A DNA stretch of 64,000 bases from JBBDIM01 sp040880405 (GTDB lineage: Bacteria > Planctomycetota > Planctomycetia > Pirellulales > Pirellulaceae): contig JBBDIM010000177.1 of assembly GCA_040880405.1 (NCBI GenBank), positions 11,829 through 75,828 on the forward strand, read 5' to 3'. Below are positions 54,070 through 63,240 of the stretch, one piece after another (positions within the stretch are counted from its first letter, which is position 1; each line of letters opens with the position of its first letter). The translations under genes and the position numbers were made by a program. The notes under the pieces are model-generated. The model ran no database searches and was not told the DNA's origin. It saw only the letters and a list, made by a program, of their open reading frames with translations.

Positions 54070-56244
54070 ATGACACTGATTCATCGAACCTGGAAACGGC
54101 TCCGCCATCCAGGTATTTTCTCGTTATTACTGATCGGGGTCTTGTCCGGTCTGGCGATTTCAGCCGCGATCCCCTCCCTGCTGACCGCCCAACAACAAGG
54201 GGGCCCGCCCGCCAACGGTCGCAACTGGGATCGGCTTCCGGAACGTCAAATTTCCCGGATGGTTTCCCGCTTATTGTTGCGAGATCATCTCTCGAACATG
54301 CCGTTGGACGAAAAAATGTCGCACCGGGCGTTCGATAGCTTCCTGAAGAATCTCGATCCGCTCAAGGTCTTCTTCCTGCAATCGGATTACGACGAGCTGG
54401 TCCAAAAACGTGACACGATTCACGAGCAGATCCGCTCCGGCAACACCGAGTTCGCCCAAACCGTGTTCAATCGTTTTCAGAAGCGAGTCGATGAGCGAGT
54501 CGCAACGGTTGAGAAGCTGCTGGCCGAACATGAGTTCGACTTCTCCCAGGAAGAGTCGTTTGTGACGGATGGGGAGGCTTTGAAGTATCCTCAAAACGAG
54601 GCCGAAGCGGTCGATCGTTGGCGGAAACGGCTGAAATACGACCTGTTGACGCAAAAAGCGGACGACAAGACGGAGGAAGAGGCCCGCGAGCGCATCAACA
54701 AACGATATCGCAGTTTCGCCAAACGGATGGGACAGACGAGTGACGACGAGAAGTTGGAGATGTTCCTCACCTCGTTCACCAGTTCGTTCGATCCGCACAC
54801 CACCTACATGTCTCCGGCCAACCTGGAGAACTTCTACATCTCCATGCGGTTGAACCTGGAAGGGATCGGCGCGGCTCTGATTTCCGATGATGGGTTCTGC
54901 AAGGTCTCCAAGGTGATTCCTGGGGGTGCCGCCGATAAGCTCGGCAAAAAGAACCCTGAGCAAAAGCTGGAACCAGAGGATGTCATTGTCAGTGTCGGCC
55001 AAGGGGCCGATGGCGACTTGGTCGACGTCGTCGACATGCGGTTGTCCGATGTGGTCGACCTGATCCGCGGCAAGGCCGATACTAAGGTCCGCCTGGGCGT
55101 CAAAAAGGCGGGCAAAGGGGAAACCCGGATCTTCGATGTGACCCGAGCCAAAGTCGAACTGACCGATAGCGAAGCCCAGGGTGAAGTCGTGGAACACGAA
55201 TCGCCCGACGGCACGAAGAACAAAGTGGGCTGGATCGACCTGCCCGCCTTCTACATGGATATGGAAGGGGCGCGCCGTGGTTTGCCCGACTTCAAGAGCA
55301 GCACGCGCGATGTCGCTCGGTTGCTGTCGGAGTTCAAGGAGCAAAATGTCCAATCGGTTGTCTTGGATCTTCGCCGCAACGGTGGCGGTAGCCTAACCGA
55401 GGCGATCAACCTCACCGGGCTGTTCATCCATGAAGGGCCGGTGGTCCAAGTGAAGGACGGCGAAGGCCGAATCCAGGCTTACGACGATTCCGACGGCAAC
55501 ATGCACTGGTCCGGGCCGCTGGTCGTGCTGACCAGCAAGCTAAGCGCCAGTGCCAGCGAAATTTTGGCCGGTGCCATTCAAGACTATAAACGAGGCTTGG
55601 TTGTCGGCGACGACGCGACCCACGGCAAAGGGACCGTGCAAACTTTGCTAGACCTAGGCCGCGAGGAAATGGCGGGTGCCAATCCGGTCAATCCGCCGAA
55701 ACTGGGCGCGCTCAAAATTACGCTGCAACAGTTCTATCGCCCCAACGGCGAAAGCACCCAGCAGCGCGGCGTGTTGGCCGATGTGCCACTCCCCTCGCTG
55801 ACCGCGAACATGGATATCTCCGAGAGCGATCTCGATTATCCGATTCCGTGGGACCGCGTCCCTAGTGCCAAGTTCAAGATCTACGACATGGTGAACACCG
55901 ACATTCGGGCGGAACTTAATCGCCGTTCCGACCAGCGTCGGCAGGCCTCCGAGGGCTTCCAAAAGTCGCTCAACACCATCGCCACCTACCTCGACCAGAA
56001 GAAACGAAAGGAAGTCGACCTCAACTACGACACCTTCATGGCCGAGTACAAGGCACTGGAAAAAGACAAGGCGGAGGAAGAGGCCCTGGAGGAACCGGAA
56101 GGAGACGAGATCGTCACCAAGGATTACTACTTTGACGAAGTGATGAGTGTCACCTCCGATTATGTCCAGTTGCTCCGAAAGGCCCGCCTGGCCGCCACGC
56201 AGCCCGGCACCGGCAACCGCCAACTCGGCCCCACCGAGAACTAA
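54070..56244 (+). CDS. C-terminal processing protease (Tsp/Prc-type, S41)
   Basis: 724 aa. N-terminal membrane anchor or signal (FSLLLIGVLSGLAISAA), N-terminal helical domain to about 245 containing LDPLKVFFLQSDYDEL, PDZ domain about 250-340 (VSKVIPGGAADKLGKKNPEQ), protease domain about 345-560 with the nucleophile Ser in SASASEILAGAIQDYKRGLV and the general-base Lys in DDATHGKGTVQTL. Tail-specific protease of the periplasm. Length and domain order match the Prc family. RBS AAGGA. Confidence 0.92.
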   Translation: MTLIHRTWKRLRHPGIFSLLLIGVLSGLAISAAIPSLLTAQQQGGPPANGRNWDRLPERQISRMVSRLLLRDHLSNMPLDEKMSHRAFDSFLKNLDPLKVFFLQSDYDELVQKRDTIHEQIRSGNTEFAQTVFNRFQKRVDERVATVEKLLAEHEFDFSQEESFVTDGEALKYPQNEAEAVDRWRKRLKYDLLTQKADDKTEEEARERINKRYRSFAKRMGQTSDDEKLEMFLTSFTSSFDPHTTYMSPANLENFYISMRLNLEGIGAALISDDGFCKVSKVIPGGAADKLGKKNPEQKLEPEDVIVSVGQGADGDLVDVVDMRLSDVVDLIRGKADTKVRLGVKKAGKGETRIFDVTRAKVELTDSEAQGEVVEHESPDGTKNKVGWIDLPAFYMDMEGARRGLPDFKSSTRDVARLLSEFKEQNVQSVVLDLRRNGGGSLTEAINLTGLFIHEGPVVQVKDGEGRIQAYDDSDGNMHWSGPLVVLTSKLSASASEILAGAIQDYKRGLVVGDDATHGKGTVQTLLDLGREEMAGANPVNPPKLGALKITLQQFYRPNGESTQQRGVLADVPLPSLTANMDISESDLDYPIPWDRVPSAKFKIYDMVNTDIRAELNRRSDQRRQASEGFQKSLNTIATYLDQKKRKEVDLNYDTFMAEYKALEKDKAEEEALEEPEGDEIVTKDYYFDEVMSVTSDYVQLLRKARLAATQPGTGNRQLGPTEN

Positions 56245-56259
56245 GCGGCGTTTTCCGAC

Positions 56260-56440
56260 GTCCATCGGTGGTAGGGTGGGTGCAGCCCGATAGGGCGGAA
56301 CCCACCGATGGTGCGCGGGTCGAATTGGCAGCGCGGAATGGGTTCGGTGCTGTCGGAGTCCGCATGAGCCCAGGCCAATTTGACGCCGCAAAGTGGGTTG
56401 GCGATGGTGGGTTCCGAGGACTCCACCCACCTATTAGCAA
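56260..56440. repeat. Repeat-like intergenic block
   Basis: Inverted units GGTGGGTGCAGCCCG / CGGAACCCACC and later GGTGGGTTCCGAGG / CTCCACCCACC. The 'GGGTGGGT..GGAACCCACC' motif looks like an interspersed palindromic repeat. No ORF. Confidence 0.4.
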
Positions 56441-56444
56441 CAGG

Positions 56445-56472
56445 AGACGCTCTCCCGAGAGCGTCTTTTTTT
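56445..56472 (+). terminator. Intrinsic terminator
   Basis: Stem AGACGCTCT (56445-56453), loop CCCG, complement 56458-56466, T's to 56472. It should end the protease transcript. Confidence 0.8.
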
Positions 56473-56499
56473 GTGACTGTGTGCCCCATCCAACCACTT

Positions 56500-57321
56500 T
56501 TAGGTCAGCGGGATTTCCAACCCATCGTGGGCCAATTGCATGTTCTCCGGCAACTGGGCGTTGGTCGCTTCATGCTCCAAGTGGCAGGAAATATGCGTGA
56601 AATAAGTCTGCCGGGCACCTAGTCGCTCAGCCACCTCCACCGCTTCACTCAACGAAAAATGGGTCGGATGGGGTTGCGGGCGGAGGGCGTCCAGAATCAA
56701 CACATCCAGGCCTTGGAGCTTCTCTTCCGTTTCCGGTGGCAAGTAGCTGGTGTCAGTACAGTAGGCCACGTTCCCGACGCGGAAACCGAGCACCTCGAAC
56801 CGTGGCCCGTGGATCAAGCGTAAGGGAGTGATCTCGGCACCCAGGATGGAGATCGGGTCGAGCGTCAGCCGGTGGATTTCCATTGCCGGAGTCGCCCCGA
56901 CATGCGTGGGCTTTTCGTCGGAAAAGGCGTAATCGTAGGCCATCCGAATCCGCCGCTCCACCGCCTCTTCACAGTAGATTGGGACACCATGCCCCAGATA
57001 AAACTGAAATAGCCGGATATCATCCAGCCCGAATAGGTGGTCGGCATGTTCATGCGTGAAGGCAACCGCATGCACAATCCCAATCCTCGCGGCCAGGAGT
57101 TGGGTCCGGAGGTCGGGCGGGGTGTCGATCAGCAGATTCCCTTCCGGCAGCCCTAACACCACCGAGCACCGCATTCGCTTGTTGCGGGGATTATCGCTCC
57201 CACAAACCGCGCAAGGGCAGCCCAAGGCGGGTACCCCCACAGAGGTCCCCGTCCCGAGGAAGACCAGTCGTCCCTCGATATCCCGGGTTCGAATCTCTTT
57301 TCGCGGCGGTGGCGCAGGCAA
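56500..57321 (-). CDS. Metallo-beta-lactamase-fold hydrolase, PhnP-like
   Basis: 273 aa. VFLGTGTSVGVPALGCPCAVC at about 20-40 with the extra zinc-site cysteines of PhnP-type phosphodiesterases, THEHADHLFGLDD (HxHxDH) near 89-101, GPRFEVLGFRVG, and DTSYLPPE then HISCH at the C-terminus, as in the family. It is likely a phosphodiesterase acting on cyclic phosphate or a related ester; PhnP itself is a 5-phosphoribosyl 1,2-cyclic phosphate phosphodiesterase. No other phn genes here. The start appears to be TTG 57321, with GGAG 9 bases upstream. Confidence 0.8.
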   Translation of the reverse strand: MPAPPPRKEIRTRDIEGRLVFLGTGTSVGVPALGCPCAVCGSDNPRNKRMRCSVVLGLPEGNLLIDTPPDLRTQLLAARIGIVHAVAFTHEHADHLFGLDDIRLFQFYLGHGVPIYCEEAVERRIRMAYDYAFSDEKPTHVGATPAMEIHRLTLDPISILGAEITPLRLIHGPRFEVLGFRVGNVAYCTDTSYLPPETEEKLQGLDVLILDALRPQPHPTHFSLSEAVEVAERLGARQTYFTHISCHLEHEATNAQLPENMQLAHDGLEIPLT

Positions 57322-57769
57322 GTGGAAGGCTCCAAGGGGTATTCGCGTTATGAGCGGCGGGGTTCAACCCCGGCGGGAAGGCGCGGGCAAGTAACAGGCT
57401 CCAGGAACTCTTCGAGGGGGATCATCCGCGAAAACAGTGTCTCAACCTGACAATTACCGATCGACCATCACGTTGCAACCCCACCCCCAGCCAGGACGTG
57501 CGGGCAGCGCAGAGGAGAAAACGTAGCAAATCGTCCCAAGCTAACCACTTCGGTCGGAAGATTGGGCCGAACTCGGGGAATAACTGGGAGATAGCTTAAC
57601 CGCCACCACCGCCGAAGCGCGGTTGACCCCCTTGGTTAATCCATATAATCTACGAGACGGGAAGGGTTTGCGCGCATCGACCCGGGCCACCGGCTGGCCT
57701 CGCGGATCTAGAACCACGGTTGTGGTTAATGCCCTCCGTTTTCTTGCCGACAGGTAGAGTAAGGGACTC
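57322..57769. other. Divergent intergenic region PhnP-like / secA
   Basis: 448 bases. Contains the secA promoter candidate at 57623-57649. An open minus-strand frame at 57541-57771 overlaps the secA start and is not credible. Confidence 0.5.
57623..57649 (+). promoter_or_regulatory. Candidate secA promoter
   Basis: -35 TTGACC (57623-57628), 15-base spacer (short), -10 TATAAT (57644-57649). Leader about 115 bases to ATG 57770, with SD-like AAGGGA just before the start. Confidence 0.45.
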
Positions 57770-60700
57770 ATGGAGTTATTAGAGCGAATTTGGGAGCAGC
57801 TTAGCCTCTTTTTTGGCGGACTGCTAAGCGGGTTCGAACGGCTGATTACGTCGATGTTCGGCTCGTCGAACGCTCGCTATATCAAGCGACTACAATCCAC
57901 AGTCGACTCGATCAACGCCCTGGAACCGAAATACGAGGCGCTCTCCGACGAGGAGCTGCGGGGGCAAACCGACTTATTCCGTGCGCGTCTGGCCAAAGGT
58001 GAGACGCTCGACGACATCCTGGTCGAGGTCTTCGCCGTCACTCGGGAAGCGGGCAAACGTTACCTGGGCCTGCGGCATTACGACGTCCAGATGGTCGGTG
58101 GGATCGTGCTGCATCGTGGTTCGGTCGCGGAAATGGTGACCGGTGAAGGTAAAACCTTGGTTGCCACCTTGCCGGCCTACCTCAACGCCCTGGATGGCCA
58201 AGGCGTGTTTGTGGTGACGGTCAACGACTACCTGGCCCGCCGCGACATGGAATGGATGGCCCCCCTGTACCGCGGGCTGGGCCTGACGGTCGGCACCATC
58301 CAAAGCGATATGGCGGTACTCGATCGCCAAAGAGCCTATAGCTGTGATATCACTTACGGAACCAACAACGAATTCGGCTTCGATTATCTCCGCGACAACA
58401 TGCGCCCCGCGGCGCGAGGGGACAACCGTTTCCCGCTGCAGTACCAGCAGTCGCAGGGCAAGTTACACTACGCAATCATCGACGAAGTGGACAATATCCT
58501 GATCGATGAGGCCCGGACCCCGCTGATCATCTCCGGTCCCTCAAACGCCAACAAAGAGCGTTATCTGGCGGCCGACAAAATCTCCCGAGCCTTGAAGCGA
58601 GATCTGCACTTCGAGGTGAACGAAAAAGACCGCACCACCAACCTTACCGAGGAAGGTGTCCGCGAGGCGGAGCGTTTGGCCGGCGTCGAAAGCTTCTACA
58701 CCGCCGGCAACATGGAGTGGCCCCACCTGATCGACAACTCGCTCAGGGCCCACAACCTATATATCCGCGACGTGAATTATGTGGTCGAAGACCGCAAGAT
58801 CGTGATCGTCGACGAGCATACCGGACGGAAGATGGAAGGCCGCCAGTGGAGCGATGGGCTGCACCAAGCGGTCGAGGCGAAGGAAGGGGTCCCGATCAAG
58901 GAAGAGACCCAAACCTTGGCCACCATCACCCTGCAAAACTTCTTCAAGCTGTTCGACAAGATCGGCGGCATGACCGGTACCGCCATGACCGAGGCGGGCG
59001 AGCTGTGGAAAATCTACAAGCTCGACGTCGTCGCGATCCCGCCCAACCGCGAGATGAAGCGGCTCACCTCCACCGACGTGATCTTCATGTCCGAGCAAGA
59101 GAAATACGAGGCGGTCTCCGAGGAAATCGAGCGGCTCAACAAATGGGACGTCATCGACCTGAAGAACGGCGACCAACTGTGGGGCGATGTCGTCAAGGAC
59201 GAGAAGGACGCGGTTGAGTTTCGCGCCCAAGGCAAAAAAGAGGCGACCCGCGTCGCCCGTTCAGAAATCCGTTCGATCCAGCTCAAGGGCCGCCCGGTTC
59301 TGGTCGGTACGGTCTCCATCGAAAAGAGCGAACGGCTCTCGAGCTTGCTCGAAAAGCGGGGGATCAAGCACGAGGTCTTAAACGCCAAGCAGCATCGCCG
59401 CGAGGCGGACATCGTCGCTCAGGCGGGCCGTTACGGGGCGGTAACCATCGCTACCAACATGGCGGGGCGTGGTACCGACATCATCCTCGGGGGCAATCCC
59501 GAGACGATGGCGTGGGCCCAACTCCAGCACAAATACCCGACCCGGCTGGAGGTCCCGCAAGAGGAATGGGACGCATTGGTCGCGGATTTCGAACAAAAGT
59601 TCGACATGAAAAAGCAGGGAGAAGAGGTCCGCGAGTTGGGCGGGTTGCACGTGGTCGGTACCGAGCGACACGAGTCGCGGCGGATCGACTTGCAGCTTCG
59701 TGGGCGCTGCGGACGTCAGGGAGATCCCGGTAGCTCGCGATTCTTCCTCTCGCTGGAAGACGACCTGATGCGGATTTACTTTGGCAACTGGGCCAAGGGA
59801 TTCCTCGAAAAGTTGCCGGCGAGCCTTCGCCCGCAACCGGGAGACGCGATCGAAAGCCGCACCGTGATGCGGCGAATCGAAGGAGCCCAGAAGAAACGGG
59901 AAGAGCAAAACTTCGAGGCCCGGAAAAACCTACTCGAATACGACGAAGTCATGGACGAGCAGCGGAAACGGGTTTACGGTTTCCGCCAACGCGTATTGGA
60001 AGGGGACGACTGCCGCGACCTGATCGCGGAGATGGTCGAGCGCCAAACGGAATACCACGTCTTGATGTTCACGAGCAAGGATTTCGGCGAAGAGACCTTT
60101 GCCCGCTGGGCCGGCGAGAAACTCTCCTGCGATTTCAAGGCCCGCGACTTCCGCGGACGCGATATCAAAGACGCGAGCTCATTCGCCAGAGACGAAGCGG
60201 AGCGTGCCGCCGAGTCGAACATCATGGCCGCGATCGACGAGAACTTGCCTGATACCGAGGACGAATCGGAATGGAACTGGGCCGCGATGGCTCGGTTTGC
60301 TAACAGCATGTGGGGCCTCAGCCTCAACGAACGGGACCTCAAGAAAGCGGGCCGCGACCATGTCGATACGCGGCTGATCGAAGAGGCCCGCAAGGCGATC
60401 GAAAAGGTCGACCTGAGCGAGGGGGCCAAGTTCCTGGAGAAGGACTTCGGCCTACAAACCCTGGTCAACTGGGTCCGCTACAAGTTCGGCTTCGATATCG
60501 AAATCGAAGAGCTGCGCGAACTTTCCTCCGCCGACATCCTGACCACCGTCACCCAGCGGGCCCACCAGGTGTACGACGACAAGGAGTCGCAATACCCGGT
60601 GCTGACCGGCATGTACCGCTTCAGCACGCACTCTGGCGGTCATTCTCGGTTGGATCGCGAACGCCTGCTCGACTGGGCCGCACAGCGGTTCGAGACCCAG

Positions 60701-61477
60701 ATCGACCCGAATCAGTTCAAGAGCAAGCAGCGAGATGAAATTCACCAACTGCTGCTCCCCCTGAGCGAAAACCACAAGCAGGTGGCCAGCGGCAAAATCA
60801 AAGCGGTACGAGACAAACTTCAATCTCTGTACGAAGGAAGCTTTGACACCCAAACCATCGGCGTGATCCACGGTACCAACGGGCAACTCACTTCGCTCTC
60901 CGACTGGATCAAATCCAACGTCGACTCCGAGATTCCCGCCGACGAGCTTCGCGAGATGGATCGCGATCAGCTCGAAAAACGGTTGGTCCGCGAAGTCAAC
61001 GAAAAGTACCGTCCGGAAATGACGCGGATGGAGCGGAGCGTCCTGCTTGAACTGATCGACACCGCGTGGAAAGACCACCTCCTCGCGATGGATCACTTGC
61101 GAAGCGCGGTTTCGTTTGTCGGATACGCCCAGGTCGACGCCAAGGTCGAGTACAAACGAGAAGGGATGCGGCTGTTCGAACAGATGTGGCAATCGGTCGG
61201 AGACCGCGTCACCGACTTGGTCTACAAGATCGAAAGCCTCAACGAGGATTTCGTCAGCTCTACCTGGAAAGAGACCGAAGCCCGGCACGACTCGGCCGCC
61301 TCGACCAGCGACATCGCCCACGAGCAGGACCAGGCGATTGCGAACTCGCAGGGAGACGCCCCGGTCACCGAACCGATCCGCAACCTGGGAGAGAAGGTCC
61401 GCCGGAACGATCCGTGCCCCTGCGGCAGCGGCAAAAAGTACAAGGCCTGCTGCATGCGTCAGCAACACCAGGCGTAG
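57770..61477 (+). CDS. secA: Preprotein translocase ATPase SecA (enlarged planctomycete form)
   Basis: 1235 aa against about 900 in E. coli. Motor motifs intact: Walker A TGEGKT near 120, DYLARRD, DEVDNILIDEARTPLI, and second motor QAGRYGAVTIATNMAGRGTD with GRCGRQGDPGSS. Two extra segments are clear: one of about 45 residues near 457-505 (LKNGDQLWGDVVKDEKDAVE, ending RSEIRSIQLK) before GRPVLVGTVSIEKSE, and a long insertion at about 820-1075 in the helical scaffold region. The C-terminus has the zinc motif CPCGSGKKYKACC. It drives Sec-dependent export. ATG 57770, first gene of its transcript. Confidence 0.95.
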   Translation: MELLERIWEQLSLFFGGLLSGFERLITSMFGSSNARYIKRLQSTVDSINALEPKYEALSDEELRGQTDLFRARLAKGETLDDILVEVFAVTREAGKRYLGLRHYDVQMVGGIVLHRGSVAEMVTGEGKTLVATLPAYLNALDGQGVFVVTVNDYLARRDMEWMAPLYRGLGLTVGTIQSDMAVLDRQRAYSCDITYGTNNEFGFDYLRDNMRPAARGDNRFPLQYQQSQGKLHYAIIDEVDNILIDEARTPLIISGPSNANKERYLAADKISRALKRDLHFEVNEKDRTTNLTEEGVREAERLAGVESFYTAGNMEWPHLIDNSLRAHNLYIRDVNYVVEDRKIVIVDEHTGRKMEGRQWSDGLHQAVEAKEGVPIKEETQTLATITLQNFFKLFDKIGGMTGTAMTEAGELWKIYKLDVVAIPPNREMKRLTSTDVIFMSEQEKYEAVSEEIERLNKWDVIDLKNGDQLWGDVVKDEKDAVEFRAQGKKEATRVARSEIRSIQLKGRPVLVGTVSIEKSERLSSLLEKRGIKHEVLNAKQHRREADIVAQAGRYGAVTIATNMAGRGTDIILGGNPETMAWAQLQHKYPTRLEVPQEEWDALVADFEQKFDMKKQGEEVRELGGLHVVGTERHESRRIDLQLRGRCGRQGDPGSSRFFLSLEDDLMRIYFGNWAKGFLEKLPASLRPQPGDAIESRTVMRRIEGAQKKREEQNFEARKNLLEYDEVMDEQRKRVYGFRQRVLEGDDCRDLIAEMVERQTEYHVLMFTSKDFGEETFARWAGEKLSCDFKARDFRGRDIKDASSFARDEAERAAESNIMAAIDENLPDTEDESEWNWAAMARFANSMWGLSLNERDLKKAGRDHVDTRLIEEARKAIEKVDLSEGAKFLEKDFGLQTLVNWVRYKFGFDIEIEELRELSSADILTTVTQRAHQVYDDKESQYPVLTGMYRFSTHSGGHSRLDRERLLDWAAQRFETQIDPNQFKSKQRDEIHQLLLPLSENHKQVASGKIKAVRDKLQSLYEGSFDTQTIGVIHGTNGQLTSLSDWIKSNVDSEIPADELREMDRDQLEKRLVREVNEKYRPEMTRMERSVLLELIDTAWKDHLLAMDHLRSAVSFVGYAQVDAKVEYKREGMRLFEQMWQSVGDRVTDLVYKIESLNEDFVSSTWKETEARHDSAASTSDIAHEQDQAIANSQGDAPVTEPIRNLGEKVRRNDPCPCGSGKKYKACCMRQQHQA

Positions 61478-61490
61478 GGTCGAGAAGCAG

Positions 61491-61580
61491 GTGTGAAAAA
61501 GGGGTCAGGACTCTTTTTCGCGAACCGTTCTCAAAATTGAACACGTCTGATGAAAAAGAGTCCTGACCCCTTTTTCACAC
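61491..61580. repeat. Perfect 29-bp inverted repeat (GGGGTCAGGACTC element)
   Basis: GTGTGAAAAAGGGGTCAGGA continuing CTCTTTTTC (61491-61519) is repeated inverted and exact at 61552-61580, with a 32-base loop. Located 13 bases after the secA stop. It can act as a terminator for secA but has the look of a dispersed palindromic element; similar GGGGTCAGGACTC units are familiar from planctomycete genomes. Confidence 0.8.
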
Positions 61581-61759
61581 GTTGGATTGGCACCTGGAAC
61601 CCAGGACTCCGTCCTGGGCTGACTTGAGACGTCCCTTTGGGACTCAGGCTCCCAGCACAACCCCTTTCGCGGCTAACCAAACAATCCCGTGAAGATTGCA
61701 CATCACGGGGTGAAATAGGGCCCGAGAAATCGCTTACGGCTGGGCGGGAAAGGAATCCC

Positions 61760-63070
61760 ATGGTCACAGTGTTGCTGAATTTCGCCTACCTGGCCCTGCT
61801 AACGCTGGCTTCACCTTACCTGATTTGGTCGGCCATCGCTCGGGGCAAGTACCGCGAAGGGTTCGCGGAAAAGGTCTTGGGCCGGGTTCCGCTACCCAAG
61901 TCGGCAAACCCGATCTGGATTCACGCGGTGAGTGTCGGCGAGGTCAACCTGTTAGGTCCGCTGCTGGCTGAGATATTGGCCCGAGACCCAGACCAAGCCA
62001 TCTACATCACCACGACCACGCGCACCGGATTGGAACTGGCTCGAACAAAATTCCCTCAGCACAGTGTGAGCTATGCCCCGTTGGATTTTTCCTGGGGCGT
62101 GAACACCGCCCTGAGCCGCATCCAACCCTCCGCGTTGATCCTGGTCGAGTTGGAACTGTGGCCCAACCTGATCCGGATGACACATCGCCGCGGTATCCCA
62201 ATTAGCTTGGTCAATGCCCGGATGAGCCCCAAAAGCCACTGCGGTTACGCGAAGGCCAAATGGCTAATCGCCCCGCTGCTCCAAAAACTTCAAACCGTGG
62301 CGGTCCAAGATGAAACCTACGCCGCGCGGTTTATCGACTTGGGAGTGGTGCCGCAACGGTTACACGTTACCGGTTCGATCAAGTTCGATGGCGTTTCGAC
62401 CGACCGCGATAACCCCGCCACGTTGCGGCTCAAGGCGTTGGTCGACTTCCCCGCCGGTGCCCCGGTCTGGGTCGCCGGAAGCACTCAGCCAGGCGAAGAG
62501 GCGATGGCCTTAGAGGTTTTCCGAAAAATCAGGGTCGACTTCCCTGAACTTCGCTTGCTGCTGGTTCCGCGGCATCCTCATCGGTTTGACGAGGTGGCCC
62601 GGCTGTTAGAAGACTCACGGCTTCCGCTGGCCCGGCGATCCCAACATGAGGTCCCCTCCCCTGCCCTTTCCGAGTCGGCCGTGCTGCTAATCGATACGAT
62701 CGGCGAGCTCTCCGCCTGGTGGGGATTGGCCGATATCGCGCTGGTCGGCGGTAGCTTTGGTAACCGGGGCGGTCAAAACATGCTGGAACCGGCCGCCTAT
62801 GGGGCGGCGGTCTGTTTTGGGCCTCACACCTGGAACTTTAAGGAGGTGGTCGCCAAATTGCGGGAAGTCGAAGGGGCCGTGGAGGTCGACTCGGCCGAGT
62901 CGCTCGAGGACTTTGTCCGGCATTGTTTGACAGCACCGGAGGAGGCCGCCCAAATGGGCGAGCGGGCCCAAGCGTTGATCCATTCACAACGTGGGGCGAC
63001 CGCACGAACGGTCGACCTGCTTCCCTTGGGCAACGATCTCGCCCCAGCAAACGCGTGGAAAGCGGCCTGA
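61760..63070 (+). CDS. waaA: 3-deoxy-D-manno-octulosonic acid (Kdo) transferase
   Basis: 436 aa. GT30 family: N-terminal membrane anchor ([20 protein letters not shown]), then [42 protein letters not shown], and the C-terminal [16 protein letters not shown] donor-site region. It adds Kdo to lipid A precursor using CMP-Kdo, so the organism should make LPS. ATG 61760 follows AAAGGAA. Gene named waaA or kdtA. It sits between secA and metK on the same strand. Confidence 0.93.
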   Translation: MVTVLLNFAYLALLTLASPYLIWSAIARGKYREGFAEKVLGRVPLPKSANPIWIHAVSVGEVNLLGPLLAEILARDPDQAIYITTTTRTGLELARTKFPQHSVSYAPLDFSWGVNTALSRIQPSALILVELELWPNLIRMTHRRGIPISLVNARMSPKSHCGYAKAKWLIAPLLQKLQTVAVQDETYAARFIDLGVVPQRLHVTGSIKFDGVSTDRDNPATLRLKALVDFPAGAPVWVAGSTQPGEEAMALEVFRKIRVDFPELRLLLVPRHPHRFDEVARLLEDSRLPLARRSQHEVPSPALSESAVLLIDTIGELSAWWGLADIALVGGSFGNRGGQNMLEPAAYGAAVCFGPHTWNFKEVVAKLREVEGAVEVDSAESLEDFVRHCLTAPEEAAQMGERAQALIHSQRGATARTVDLLPLGNDLAPANAWKAA

Positions 63071-63111
63071 CGGTTTACCGGAAAATCGAAGGAAATGCCG
63101 ATTTTACCCGG

Positions 63112-63141
63112 TTGTTGATCCGGTTTAATTATCCCTATAAT
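63112..63141 (+). promoter_or_regulatory. Candidate metK promoter
   Basis: -35 TTGTTG (63112-63117), 18-base spacer, -10 TATAAT (63136-63141). The leader of about 95 bases shows no SAM-riboswitch core that I recognise. Confidence 0.5.
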
Positions 63142-63240
63142 GCCGGTTTGCCTAGACTGGGATGCAAACGACAGGGTAAGGGTGCGCGTTCTCCTTCACC
63201 AGCATCCACCCCGCCATTACTTAAACGAGGAGACCGATTG

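Noticed and set aside
53887..54108. Short minus-strand ORF before the C-terminal protease
   Set aside because: Overlaps the promoter and start codon of a well-supported gene; no RBS or family.
56241..56600. ORFs in the block after the C-terminal protease
   Set aside because: They lie in a palindromic repeat block and a terminator; shadow frames.
57541..57771. Minus-strand ORF of 76 aa upstream of secA
   Set aside because: Overlaps the secA start and promoter, composition is basic and non-protein-like, no RBS.
63142..63240. Possible SAM riboswitch in the metK leader
   Set aside because: No SAM-I, SAM-II or SAM/SAH core that I can recognise; the leader is short.
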